This document shows, piece by piece, positions 1-5,571 of a stretch of DNA of 5,591 bases. Position numbers and translations under genes: made by a program. Position 1 is the stretch's first letter; every line of letters begins with the position of its first letter. Source of the DNA: an uncultured Lachnospiraceae bacterium (GTDB lineage Bacteria; Bacillota; Clostridia; Lachnospirales; Lachnospiraceae); contig CAJUED010000103.1 of assembly GCA_910585075.1 (NCBI GenBank), positions 1-5,591 on the forward strand, in the 5' to 3' direction. Under the pieces are notes generated by a model, which saw nothing but the letters and a program-made list of their open reading frames with translations, was not told where the DNA came from and searched no databases.

Positions 1-112
1 ATCAAAGTATAACAGCGGCACAGGCGGCAATAAAAAAATAATGCCATAGGATTTTGGGTACTAACAGGCAAAAGTATTGAAGAATGGCTTAAAATCAAGG
101 GTTTTTAGGCGT
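1..112 (+). other. left flank, possible 3' end of an upstream gene
   Basis: No start codon with a ribosome binding site is visible here, but two plus-strand frames are open from the window edge: one stops with TAG at 47-49 (last residues about NKKIMP), the other with TAA at 39-41 (last residues about QAAIKK). The strong plus-strand terminator just downstream suggests that a gene really does end here, but the fragment is too short to choose the frame or name the product. One isolated copy of the iteron-like unit lies at 59-75. Confidence 0.3.
59..75 (+). repeat. isolated iteron-like unit
   Basis: TACTAACAGGCAAAAGT is a single copy of the 17-bp unit that fills the two arrays downstream. It differs at one position from the unit at 555-571. 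It lies before the terminator at 113-152, so it is separated from array I by about 120 bp. Confidence 0.6.
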
Positions 113-152
113 AGAGGGGTTCACCGGAGTGATTGGTGGGCCTCTCTTTTTT
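113..152 (+). terminator. strong Rho-independent terminator
   Basis: A 13-bp stem without interruption, counting G-U pairs, is formed by 113-125 and 135-147 around a 9-nt loop, and is followed by a run of six T (147-152). The T-run on the plus strand points to termination of rightward transcription from a gene left of the window. It also shields the repeat arrays from read-through. There is no matching A-run directly before the stem, so it is not clearly bidirectional. Confidence 0.85.
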
Positions 153-196
153 GCGTTTTTGATGCCGCTGATAGGATGGCGATAGGGGAGAAATTA

Positions 197-294
197 TACT
201 ATCACGCAAAAGTCGGCAGTTTCCGTGATAGTATCCGAGTTTTGCGTGAAAGTATAGGGGTTTCCGTGATAGTATGGAGTTTCGCCTGTTTGTA
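197..294. repeat. iteron-like array I (5 units, one forward, four reverse)
   Basis: Five copies of a 16-17 bp unit lie at 197-213 (forward), then 218-233, 238-254, 259-274 and 278-294 (reverse). The forward consensus is close to TACTATCACGCAAAAGT; variants have CACGG-AAAC or CAGGC-AAA cores. Centre-to-centre distances are about 20.5, 20.5, 20.5 and 19.5 bp, close to two helical turns, with 3-5 nt linkers. The first two units face each other and could form a hairpin in single-stranded DNA (10 bp perfect, one mismatch, 3 bp more). The pitch suggests cooperative binding of one protein along one face of the helix. Known elements of this kind are Rep iterons in plasmid origins and centromere-like partition sites; which one applies is inference. 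Confidence 0.85.
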
Positions 295-494
295 GAAAAA
301 TGCTGTTGAAATATGGGGGATATTATCGAATTTTGTAAGGGTGTCTTAGTTTCCGGCAGATACAGACACGGAAAGCCTACAAAACCCGTAAACACCGCAC
401 TTTCGGCACCACATAGCTTTCAAAGTTACATTATTTCCGTGTGCTTTTAGGGGCATTTTTACATTAGCGAGGGTGCGAACGGTTGTTCTTGGGT
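295..494. other. spacer between the repeat arrays, no supported gene
   Basis: This 200-bp stretch has no open frame with a credible ribosome binding site. It holds two degenerate, oppositely oriented relatives of the repeat, at 348-362 (AGTTTCCGGCAGATA, reverse) and 361-377 (TACAGACACGGAAAGCC, forward), and a TTTCCGTGTG scrap near 434. If the arrays are an origin, this is where an AT-rich unwinding region or a second binding site could lie, but I see no clear AT-rich block. Confidence 0.4.
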
Positions 495-674
495 TCTTTT
501 GCCTGATAGTATATACTCGTAGGAAAAAGTCGGTTATCATCACGGAAACTCGGATACTAACAGGCAAAACTCCGTACTATCACGCAAAAGTCGATACTCG
601 CAGGCAAAATCCTTATACAAACACAGAAACTTGCTGGGAGTTTTCGTGATAATATAAGGGTTTCCGTATTCATA
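495..674. repeat. iteron-like array II (9 units, orientation switches twice)
   Basis: Nine units of the array I family are at 495-511 (reverse), 514-530, 534-550, 555-571, 575-591, 595-611 and 616-631 (forward), then 639-654 and 659-674 (reverse). Centre spacings are about 19, 20, 21, 20, 20, 20.5, 23 and 20 bp. The unit at 575-591 is identical to the one at 197-213. Linkers between forward units are 3-4 nt and often CGG, CGA or CCG. The outer units (514-530, 616-631, 659-674) are the most diverged. The block of six forward units flanked by reverse units is more ordered than random dispersal would give. A Rep-binding origin, a ParB-like centromere or a multi-site operator are the candidate roles. 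Confidence 0.85.
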
Positions 675-720
675 TGTGGGTAAAGTGGTAAAAAGTGAAT
701 GGAAAAAAAGACAATATAAG

Positions 721-748
721 AAAAAGGGCTGTTCAATGGCTCTTTTTT
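721..748 (+). terminator. probable Rho-independent terminator
   Basis: A 10-bp stem with two G-U pairs is formed by 721-730 (AAAAAGGGCT) and 738-747 around the loop GTTCAAT, with six T at 743-748. Five A at the 5' foot make it potentially bidirectional. It lies directly after array II, and would stop any transcript crossing the arrays before the promoter region at 809. Only the inner five pairs are GC-rich, so efficiency is uncertain. Confidence 0.6.
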
Positions 749-808
749 ACTTTCCACGCCCGGAAAATAGTCGTTTCGTACCATCGGGTAAAAAATAGAT
801 AATTTTTT

Positions 809-817
809 TGGTATAAT
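809..817 (+). promoter_or_regulatory. extended -10 promoter
   Basis: TGGTATAAT matches the extended -10 form TGnTATAAT exactly and follows a run of seven T (803-809). No good -35 is found 16-18 bp upstream (TAAAAA at 789-794 is the closest position). A transcript would start near 824 and cross the gene-poor stretch before the response regulator, giving it a leader of roughly 215 nt. It could be the original promoter of the decayed sequence at 818-990. Confidence 0.5.
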
Positions 818-990
818 TCAATGGATGCTATTGCTTTAGAGGAAACGGTATTCTGCCGAAGTATTAGAAAAGAATGAAACCCATCAATAGCTTGTGAGGC
901 ATATCGGCAAAGTACAGAAAATCTGAAATCCTATATGCAGCACCAGTGGAGCCTTGTGGGTGGGATGGCTGGCACGTTCAGGGAGATGGA
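818..990 (+). other. gene-poor stretch, possible remnant of a gene end
   Basis: One plus-strand frame reads MDAIALEETVFCRSIRKE from 821, stops at 875-877, and then continues open to a TAA at 991-993, ending about SLVGGMAGTFREME. The two pieces share a frame and look protein-like, but neither has a ribosome binding site, and the first ATG lies upstream of the start expected from the promoter at 809-817. I read this as decayed coding sequence or chance, not as a gene. GCTATTG (827-833) and CAATAGC (885-891) form a distant 7-bp inverted repeat of uncertain meaning. Confidence 0.3.
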
Positions 991-1006
991 GTAAAAGGAT
1001 AGTATG

Positions 1007-1015
1007 TGTTATAAT
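1007..1015 (+). promoter_or_regulatory. extended -10 promoter of the regulator-kinase pair
   Basis: TGTTATAAT is a perfect TGnTATAAT extended -10. The position 17 bp upstream (TGGAGT, 987-992) matches the -35 consensus poorly, as is common with extended -10 promoters. Transcription would begin near 1022 and leave a leader of about 20 nt carrying the ribosome binding site. No TTACA/TGTAA inverted repeat like that before the ATPase gene is seen here, which suggests that the regulator and kinase are expressed constitutively. Confidence 0.6.
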
Positions 1016-1027
1016 TGAAAAAAGTGT

Positions 1028-1037
1028 AGGAGGAAGG
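1028..1037 (+). promoter_or_regulatory. ribosome binding site fixing the regulator start
   Basis: AGGAGGAAGG sits with AGGAGG (1028-1033) seven bases before the ATG at 1041. The frame is open back to an ATG at 954, but that start has no comparable site and would put 29 atypical residues in front of the receiver domain and lie upstream of the extended -10. The start at 1041 is therefore preferred. Confidence 0.85.
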
Positions 1038-1040
1038 ATT

Positions 1041-1718
1041 ATGACACAGTATAAAGTTTTGATTATAGAAGATGACCTAAATGCAGCGCAATCAATCAGT
1101 AATTTTTTAAGTGCATGGGGTTTTCAATGTGAATATCTGAAAGACTTCGGGCAGGTGACAGACCAGTTTATCATGTACAAGCCGGAGATTGTTTTATTGG
1201 ACATAACACTTCCGCATTATAACGGATATCATTGGTGCGAAGAAATAAGAAAGATTTCCAAGGTTCCGATTATCTTTATTTCATCCATCAACGACAATCT
1301 GAATATGATTTTAGCCATGAACATGGGTGGTGATGATTTTGTAGTAAAGCCATTTGACCTTAATTTCCTGCTTGCAAAAATCAATTCCCTGTTGCGGCGT
1401 GCCTATGATTTTCAAGGCGCAATGAATGTAGTTGCCTGCGGTGATGTGGTGTTAGACTTGGATAATGCAAAACTGCAATACAATGGGAGCGTGTTGGAAT
1501 TATCACGCAATGATTTCATTATCTTGAAAGAACTTATGGCCCATAGCGGTAAAAATGTATCCCGTGATGAACTTATGCAGGCATTGTGGAATGACAATAC
1601 TTTTGTTGATGATAACACTCTTACAGTCAATATAACGAGGGTACGAAACAAATTGAGGGGGATTGGTCTTGAAGATTTTATTGTCACCCGGAAAGGCATG
1701 GGCTACCAGATTGGATAA
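1041..1718 (+). CDS. Bce-type response regulator, OmpR family
   Basis: A 225-residue cytoplasmic DNA-binding response regulator. The receiver domain (about residues 3-116) shows the acidic pocket E10-D11-D12, phospho-acceptor D54 in the LLDITLP motif, switch residue S81, and K103 in VVKPF. The winged-helix output domain (about 130-225) ends with the recognition helix around DDNTLTVNITRVRNKL and the wing GMGYQI, as in OmpR/PhoB regulators. All residues needed for phosphorylation are present. The kinase gene begins inside its last codons, so the two are co-translated. By family knowledge, BceR-like regulators activate the adjacent ABC transporter promoter by binding TTACA/TGTAA inverted repeats, and such a repeat is present at 2714-2732. 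Without the downstream genes it could pass for any OmpR-type regulator; the four-gene context gives the Bce assignment. Confidence 0.93.
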   Translation: MTQYKVLIIEDDLNAAQSISNFLSAWGFQCEYLKDFGQVTDQFIMYKPEIVLLDITLPHYNGYHWCEEIRKISKVPIIFISSINDNLNMILAMNMGGDDFVVKPFDLNFLLAKINSLLRRAYDFQGAMNVVACGDVVLDLDNAKLQYNGSVLELSRNDFIILKELMAHSGKNVSRDELMQALWNDNTFVDDNTLTVNITRVRNKLRGIGLEDFIVTRKGMGYQIG

Positions 1719-2709
1719 AAGGCATTTTCTGATTCAGTATCTGAAGGAAAAATATAAGGTGATTGTTGTGTTTTGCGGGCTGATTTTGTGCAATTTCTTT
1801 TTATATTTCCTTTATGATGTACGCATGGAGCCGATTTTATACACGTCATTTCTACTCATCCTGTTTGTGCTGCCTTTCGCCTTTTGGGATATGCACCGCA
1901 TATACCAGAAATGTAGGCGGCTGCAAGATATCGGGCAGATGGAAAATCCGGTTATGCCTGATCTGTGGGTGGCTGAAACGCTTTTAGAACAAGACTATCA
2001 GCGAGTAATCAAAGAGGCTCTGCAGGCATGGCAGAATGAACGGACCAGGTGGCGGGAAATAAATGCAGAAAGGGATGATTATTATACTCTCTGGACGCAC
2101 CAGATAAAGACACCCATTTATTCTATGGATCTGATGCTGCAGACGGGCGACACCACACCATCTAAATGGAAAGCGGAGCTGCTGCAGGTATCACGGTATG
2201 CAGATATGGCGCTCAAGTACCTGCAGTTGGAAAATCAATATTCCGATCTGTGTTTAGAACAGGTAAAGCTTCTGACTGTGGCTCAGGAAGCAGTCAGGAA
2301 ACATTCTGTTATTCTGATCGCAAAGAGGCTGAAAATAGACTTGCATGATTTGGAGGCAGAAGTCCTTACAGACAGGAAATGGCTGTTGTTCATATTGGAG
2401 CAGTTGGTTTCAAATGCCGCGAAATATACGGAGCGGGGCACCATTGCAATATATCAGCCTGCCCCATTACAGATATGTGTCAGTGATACCGGAATGGGGA
2501 TAGCCGCCGAGGATCTGCCGCGCCTGTTTGAAAAGGGCTATACAGGTTTTAACGGGCATATTCACCAGAAATCCACGGGTTGCGGCTTGTATATGTGCAA
2601 AAAGGTTTCGCACCTGTTAGGGCTGACTCTTTCTATTTCGTCACAGGTAAATATCGGGACAACAGTAACAATCAATCTGCCGGGGGATGATTTTGCCGCT
2701 GCAGATTGA
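1711..2709 (+). CDS. Bce-type intramembrane-sensing histidine kinase
   Basis: A membrane histidine kinase of about 332 residues from the TTG at 1711. Two helices (about 15-35 and 41-59) are separated by only a few residues (DVRMEP), so there is almost no extracellular sensor, the hallmark of intramembrane-sensing kinases. The dimerisation domain has the H-box WTHQIKTP with phospho-acceptor H130. The ATPase domain shows the N-box with N235 (LVSNAAKY), G1 DTGMGI (259-264), the LFEKGYTG lid region and G2 STGCGLYM (288-295). In this family the partner transporter, not the kinase, detects the peptide. I chose TTG 1711 because it gives the usual BceS length and an 8-nt overlap with the regulator stop, typical of translational coupling. 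TTG codons at 1663 and 1669 are alternatives: 1669 has GAGGGG at a suitable distance, but both add a tail that copies regulator-coding sequence. Confidence 0.92.
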   Translation: MDKRHFLIQYLKEKYKVIVVFCGLILCNFFLYFLYDVRMEPILYTSFLLILFVLPFAFWDMHRIYQKCRRLQDIGQMENPVMPDLWVAETLLEQDYQRVIKEALQAWQNERTRWREINAERDDYYTLWTHQIKTPIYSMDLMLQTGDTTPSKWKAELLQVSRYADMALKYLQLENQYSDLCLEQVKLLTVAQEAVRKHSVILIAKRLKIDLHDLEAEVLTDRKWLLFILEQLVSNAAKYTERGTIAIYQPAPLQICVSDTGMGIAAEDLPRLFEKGYTGFNGHIHQKSTGCGLYMCKKVSHLLGLTLSISSQVNIGTTVTINLPGDDFAAAD

Positions 2710-2713
2710 CTTT

Positions 2714-2750
2714 CCTTACAAGTGATGTAAGGTTCAAGCGGGAAATGTCA
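2714..2750 (+). promoter_or_regulatory. candidate response regulator operator
   Basis: CCTTACA (2714-2720), AGTGA, TGTAAGG (2726-2732) is a perfect 7-bp inverted repeat. Its core TTACA-N5-TGTAA resembles the TNACA-N4-TGTAA sites described for BceR-like regulators, with one extra spacer base. A further half-site TGTCA at 2746-2750 lies exactly 20 bp after TGTAA, on the same helical face. The repeat centre is about 73 bp upstream of the expected transcription start of the transporter genes, a suitable place for an activator. The same repeat could also fold as a hairpin in the kinase mRNA, but no T-run follows it. Confidence 0.6.
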
Positions 2751-2762
2751 CCTTAATCTATG

Positions 2763-2784
2763 GCAGACGGTTCCTGCTTTTTTT
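2763..2784 (+). terminator. weak terminator-like hairpin overlapping the promoter
   Basis: GCAG (2763-2766) pairs with CTGC (2774-2777) around a 7-nt loop, with a possible G-U pair outside, and is followed by seven T (2778-2784). The stem is short, so termination would be inefficient. It may partly isolate the regulator-kinase transcript from the transporter genes. The last T is also the first base of the TATAAT at 2784-2789. Confidence 0.3.
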
Positions 2785-2789
2785 ATAAT
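2784..2789 (+). promoter_or_regulatory. transporter promoter, -10 element with poor -35
   Basis: TATAAT is a perfect -10. Seventeen bases upstream, TGGCAG (2761-2766) matches TTGACA badly and there is no TG extension, so basal activity should be low. This is the expected layout for a promoter that depends on an upstream-bound activator. Start near 2796 gives a leader of about 32 nt before the ATPase gene. Confidence 0.6.
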
Positions 2790-2827
2790 CTTATGTGTAA
2801 AGCCCAAATACAGAAAGAAACATACAC

Positions 2828-3610
2828 ATGAATGATAAAAACACAACTTTACTAATGGTGGAGCACCTGCGGAAAATATACAGCTGCAGGTTTGGCGGTA
2901 GCCAGGTGGAAGCACTGAAAGATGTTTCGCTTGGCGTAGAACGGGGCGAGTTTATTGCTGTCATGGGAGAGAGCGGCTCCGGAAAGACAACGCTGCTCAA
3001 CCTTTTAGCAGTGTTAGACCGTCCTACCGAGGGGAAAATCCTGCTTGACGGAAAGGACATTACCCAGATCAGGGACAGCAATATCTCACGGTTTAGGCGC
3101 GAAAATTTAGGGTTTGTCTTTCAGGATTTTAACCTGCTGGATAACTTCTCCCTGCGGGATAATATCTACCTGCCCCTTGTGCTTTCCAATACCCCGAAGG
3201 AGCAGATGGAAAGCCGGATAGAACCGTTGGCAGCGCAGCTTAAAATTTCTGATATTTTAGAAAAGTACCCGTATGAGGTATCGGGCGGCCAGAAGCAGAG
3301 GGTGGCTATTGCCCGTGCTTTGATCACTGCCCCCAAAATAGTGCTTGCTGATGAGCCTACAGGGGCATTAGACTCCCATTCTTCAGCACAGGTTATGAAG
3401 TTGTTTACGGATATACACAGAACAGGGCAGACCATCCTTGTTGTGACACATAGCGTCAAGACCGCCTGTTATGCGGGGCGGGTTCTGTTCATCCGTGACG
3501 GGAGGCTTTTTAACCAGCTATATCGTGGGGATATGGATAATGAGGCATTTCAGGAGAAGATATCTGACAACCTGAAAATCCTGTTACAGAAGGAGGGATT
3601 AGATGCGTAA
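2828..3610 (+). CDS. Bce-type ABC transporter ATP-binding protein
   Basis: A 260-residue cytoplasmic ATPase of the MacB/LolD/BceA class that powers the permease encoded next to it. Visible motifs in order: Walker A GESGSGKT (47-54), Q-loop Q99 in FVFQDFNLLD, signature VSGGQKQR (151-158), Walker B IVLADE (171-176) with catalytic E176, D-loop ALDS (180-183) and H-loop H208. All are intact, so it should hydrolyse ATP. The ribosome binding site before ATG 2828 is poor (AGAAAGAAA, 2812-2820). An in-frame ATG at 2855 would give a nine-residue shorter protein beginning MVEHLRKIY; neither start is well supported by a ribosome binding site. The stop overlaps the permease start by 8 nt, so the two subunits are coupled. 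Family knowledge assigns such pairs to removing or shielding antimicrobial peptides at the membrane; the particular peptide cannot be read from the ATPase. Confidence 0.95.
   Translation: MNDKNTTLLMVEHLRKIYSCRFGGSQVEALKDVSLGVERGEFIAVMGESGSGKTTLLNLLAVLDRPTEGKILLDGKDITQIRDSNISRFRRENLGFVFQDFNLLDNFSLRDNIYLPLVLSNTPKEQMESRIEPLAAQLKISDILEKYPYEVSGGQKQRVAIARALITAPKIVLADEPTGALDSHSSAQVMKLFTDIHRTGQTILVVTHSVKTACYAGRVLFIRDGRLFNQLYRGDMDNEAFQEKISDNLKILLQKEGLDA
3591..3596 (+). promoter_or_regulatory. ribosome binding site of the permease inside the ATPase gene
   Basis: AGGAGG lies six bases before ATG 3603, within the last codons of the ATPase gene. It is the consensus sequence, in contrast to the weak site of the ATPase itself, and supports the overlapping permease start. 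Confidence 0.85.
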
Positions 3611-5567
3611 CTTTTATATCCGGCTTGCATTATCTAATGTTAAAAAGAATAAGCCCGTATATTACCCGTTCTTTTTGACAAATATCCTGTCCGTAATGAT
3701 TTTCTTTTGTATGGCTTCCATCCAAAACCAGACAATCATTGCTACACTTCCCGGAAGCTATATATTTGTTCAGTTTCTTAAAGTGGGGGTTGTTATGACA
3801 GGAATATTTGCGGGAGTATTTCTCTTATACACAAACGGACTGCTCATACGGCAGCGAAAAAAGGAACTGGGGTTATATACAATCTTTGGCTTGGAAAAGA
3901 AGCATATTGCAAAGGTACTTATACTTGAAAGCATGTTGCTCACAACTGCCGGACTTGTGGCGGGTATTGTTTTGGGTATCGTTTTGGGAAAACTCTTTTT
4001 CCTTGTTTTGCTGAAATTGCTGCACTTAGACAGTGGGCTTACATTCCAATTTTTAACGGAAGCACTTGTGCAGACAGGTATTTGTTTTATTGTGATCGGT
4101 GTTTTCATCTTGTTTTACAACCTGTTTTCTGTTATGAAAGCGAAACCTGTCGAACTGTTGTATGCTGCCCATAAAGGGGATAATTACCATCCTTTTGTGG
4201 GGTTAAAAGCCTTTTTAGGAATTTTATGTATTGGGGGTGCATATGCGCTGATCCTTACCACTCCATCTCCTATTGATATAATCGGGCGTGTTTTTCCTAT
4301 TGCATTGTTGATTTTGGTGGGAACATTGTTTTTCTTCTCATCCTGCTCTGTCGTTCTTTTGCAAGCTCTGAAAAAGAATGACAGCTACTATTATAAACCA
4401 GAGAACTTTATTTCTGTTTCCGGTCTTATTTACCGGCTGAAACAGAATGCAAAGGGGCTGTCAAATATCTGTATTTTAAGTACGGTTGTTATGGTCATTG
4501 CCACCACTACGCTGGCGCTGTATGTGGGACAGAAAGAAATGATCTCTTTCCGTTTTCCTATGGAAACAAAAATTTCTGTTTCTGACATAGCTGACGGACA
4601 GCCAGCTTTGCCGCAGTTTGTCCACAAAACAGCGGAGCAGTATGATATGGAGATAAGCCGGGAAGCTGACTACAATGTTACCTATATCAGCGGTGTTTAT
4701 AAAGACAATACCATTTCTGTCTATCAGCCTGATATATACCCGCCGGATATGACCTGCGGCATTTATCTGATTACATGGGAGGATTACAGCCGCATGGAGG
4801 AAGGGGCAGAACCGCTTGAAGCGGATGAGGTTTTTGTATTTTCTTCCTCAAAGGATTTAGGAGTTTCGGAAATTAGTTTTGACAGTTTGAAGTATCGGGT
4901 AAAAGCTGAGTTATCGGAGCTTGCTATACAAAGTAAAAGCGTGCTGTCCTCTGAAACACATTATTATATTATCTGCCCGATGCAGAAAGACATAGGCAAT
5001 ATCCTTGCTGAACTGTCACCCGCTGAAAATAAATTCAGTCAGACATACAACATGATGTTTGATGCGGAGGGCGGGCAGGAAACTGATTTTAATGCCGCTT
5101 TACAAAATCAGTTGGGTTCAAGTTATGCCGGGGCAAAATATGAAAATGCGGAAACAAAAAGGCAGAGTGATAATTTTACCTATGGAGGTTTTCTGTTTAT
5201 CGGTCTGCTGCTCAGCCTGCTGTTTATGATTTTTCTGGCTCTGGTTATTTATTATAAGCAGATCACAGAGGGGTACAGTGACAGATATAATTTTGAAGTC
5301 ATGCAGAAAGTAGGGCTTGACCGGAATGAAGTGTCAGCCATAGTCCACAAAGAAATCCGGACTATGTTTTTCTTACCGCTGCTTATTGCGGTTATCCATC
5401 TGGCTGTTTCACTTTATGCAGTCGCCATGCTGATTGCCGTGTTTGGACTGACAAATGTTCTGGTGCTTCTGCTCTGTGCGGGTACAATATCCTTGTTGTT
5501 TGCCTTTATCTATATGGTAATGTATTTTAGTACCGCAAAAACCTATTGCAAAATAGTGATGCGCTGA
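3603..5567 (+). CDS. Bce-type ABC transporter permease (FtsX family)
   Basis: A 654-residue membrane protein close to the usual BceB length. Hydrophobic segments at about 20-40, 57-78, 104-126, 155-177, 200-220, 229-255, 286-308, 528-551, 588-611 and 617-642 give ten helices. An extracellular domain of roughly 215 residues (about 309-524) lies between helices 7 and 8. That loop position is diagnostic of BceB-type permeases, where it recognises peptide antibiotics or their lipid-bound complexes and sets substrate specificity. Helices 2-4 and 8-10 correspond to the two FtsX-like domains; the cytoplasmic stretches RQRKKELGLYTIFGLEKKHI (83-102) and EVMQKVGLDRNEV (565-577) are the conserved ATPase-coupling type. 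The N-terminus RLALSNVKKNK is also typical. No frameshift or missing segment is seen. It should form a complex with the ATPase and signal to the kinase. The substrate (bacitracin, lantibiotic or other peptide) is unknown. Confidence 0.94.
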   Translation: MRNFYIRLALSNVKKNKPVYYPFFLTNILSVMIFFCMASIQNQTIIATLPGSYIFVQFLKVGVVMTGIFAGVFLLYTNGLLIRQRKKELGLYTIFGLEKKHIAKVLILESMLLTTAGLVAGIVLGIVLGKLFFLVLLKLLHLDSGLTFQFLTEALVQTGICFIVIGVFILFYNLFSVMKAKPVELLYAAHKGDNYHPFVGLKAFLGILCIGGAYALILTTPSPIDIIGRVFPIALLILVGTLFFFSSCSVVLLQALKKNDSYYYKPENFISVSGLIYRLKQNAKGLSNICILSTVVMVIATTTLALYVGQKEMISFRFPMETKISVSDIADGQPALPQFVHKTAEQYDMEISREADYNVTYISGVYKDNTISVYQPDIYPPDMTCGIYLITWEDYSRMEEGAEPLEADEVFVFSSSKDLGVSEISFDSLKYRVKAELSELAIQSKSVLSSETHYYIICPMQKDIGNILAELSPAENKFSQTYNMMFDAEGGQETDFNAALQNQLGSSYAGAKYENAETKRQSDNFTYGGFLFIGLLLSLLFMIFLALVIYYKQITEGYSDRYNFEVMQKVGLDRNEVSAIVHKEIRTMFFLPLLIAVIHLAVSLYAVAMLIAVFGLTNVLVLLLCAGTISLLFAFIYMVMYFSTAKTYCKIVMR

Positions 5568-5571
5568 TGGA

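Noticed and set aside
77..295. 72-residue plus-strand open frame
   Set aside because: It contains the terminator stem and array I units, has no ribosome binding site, and its composition is not protein-like.
105..395. 96-residue minus-strand open frame
   Set aside because: It runs through the terminator and array I and translates repeat units; no ribosome binding site or domain pattern.
346..456. Minus-strand reading MPLKAHGNN... with a WCRKCGVYGFC cysteine cluster, 36 residues
   Set aside because: The cysteine pattern is suggestive, but there is no ribosome binding site before this ATG. The longer form starting at 567 gets its first part from translated repeat units. Without homologues I do not call it a gene.
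197..674. CRISPR array
   Set aside because: Units are 16-17 bp with 3-5 nt linkers, occur in both orientations and vary in sequence; there are no unique spacers of about 30 bp and no cas genes in the window.
557..784. 75-residue minus-strand open frame over array II
   Set aside because: Its residues are mostly repeat units and the terminator hairpin read in reverse; no ribosome binding site.
821..877. 18-codon leader peptide after the extended -10 at 809-817
   Set aside because: Its ATG lies at or before the expected transcription start (about 824), with no ribosome binding site.
954..1040. Extended N-terminus for the response regulator from ATG 954
   Set aside because: The added 29 residues have no receiver-domain role, the start lies upstream of the extended -10 at 1007-1015, and AGGAGG at 1028 clearly serves ATG 1041.
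2714..2732. Intrinsic terminator after the kinase gene
   Set aside because: The 7-bp hairpin is perfect but not followed by a T-run; its TTACA/TGTAA core fits a regulator operator better.
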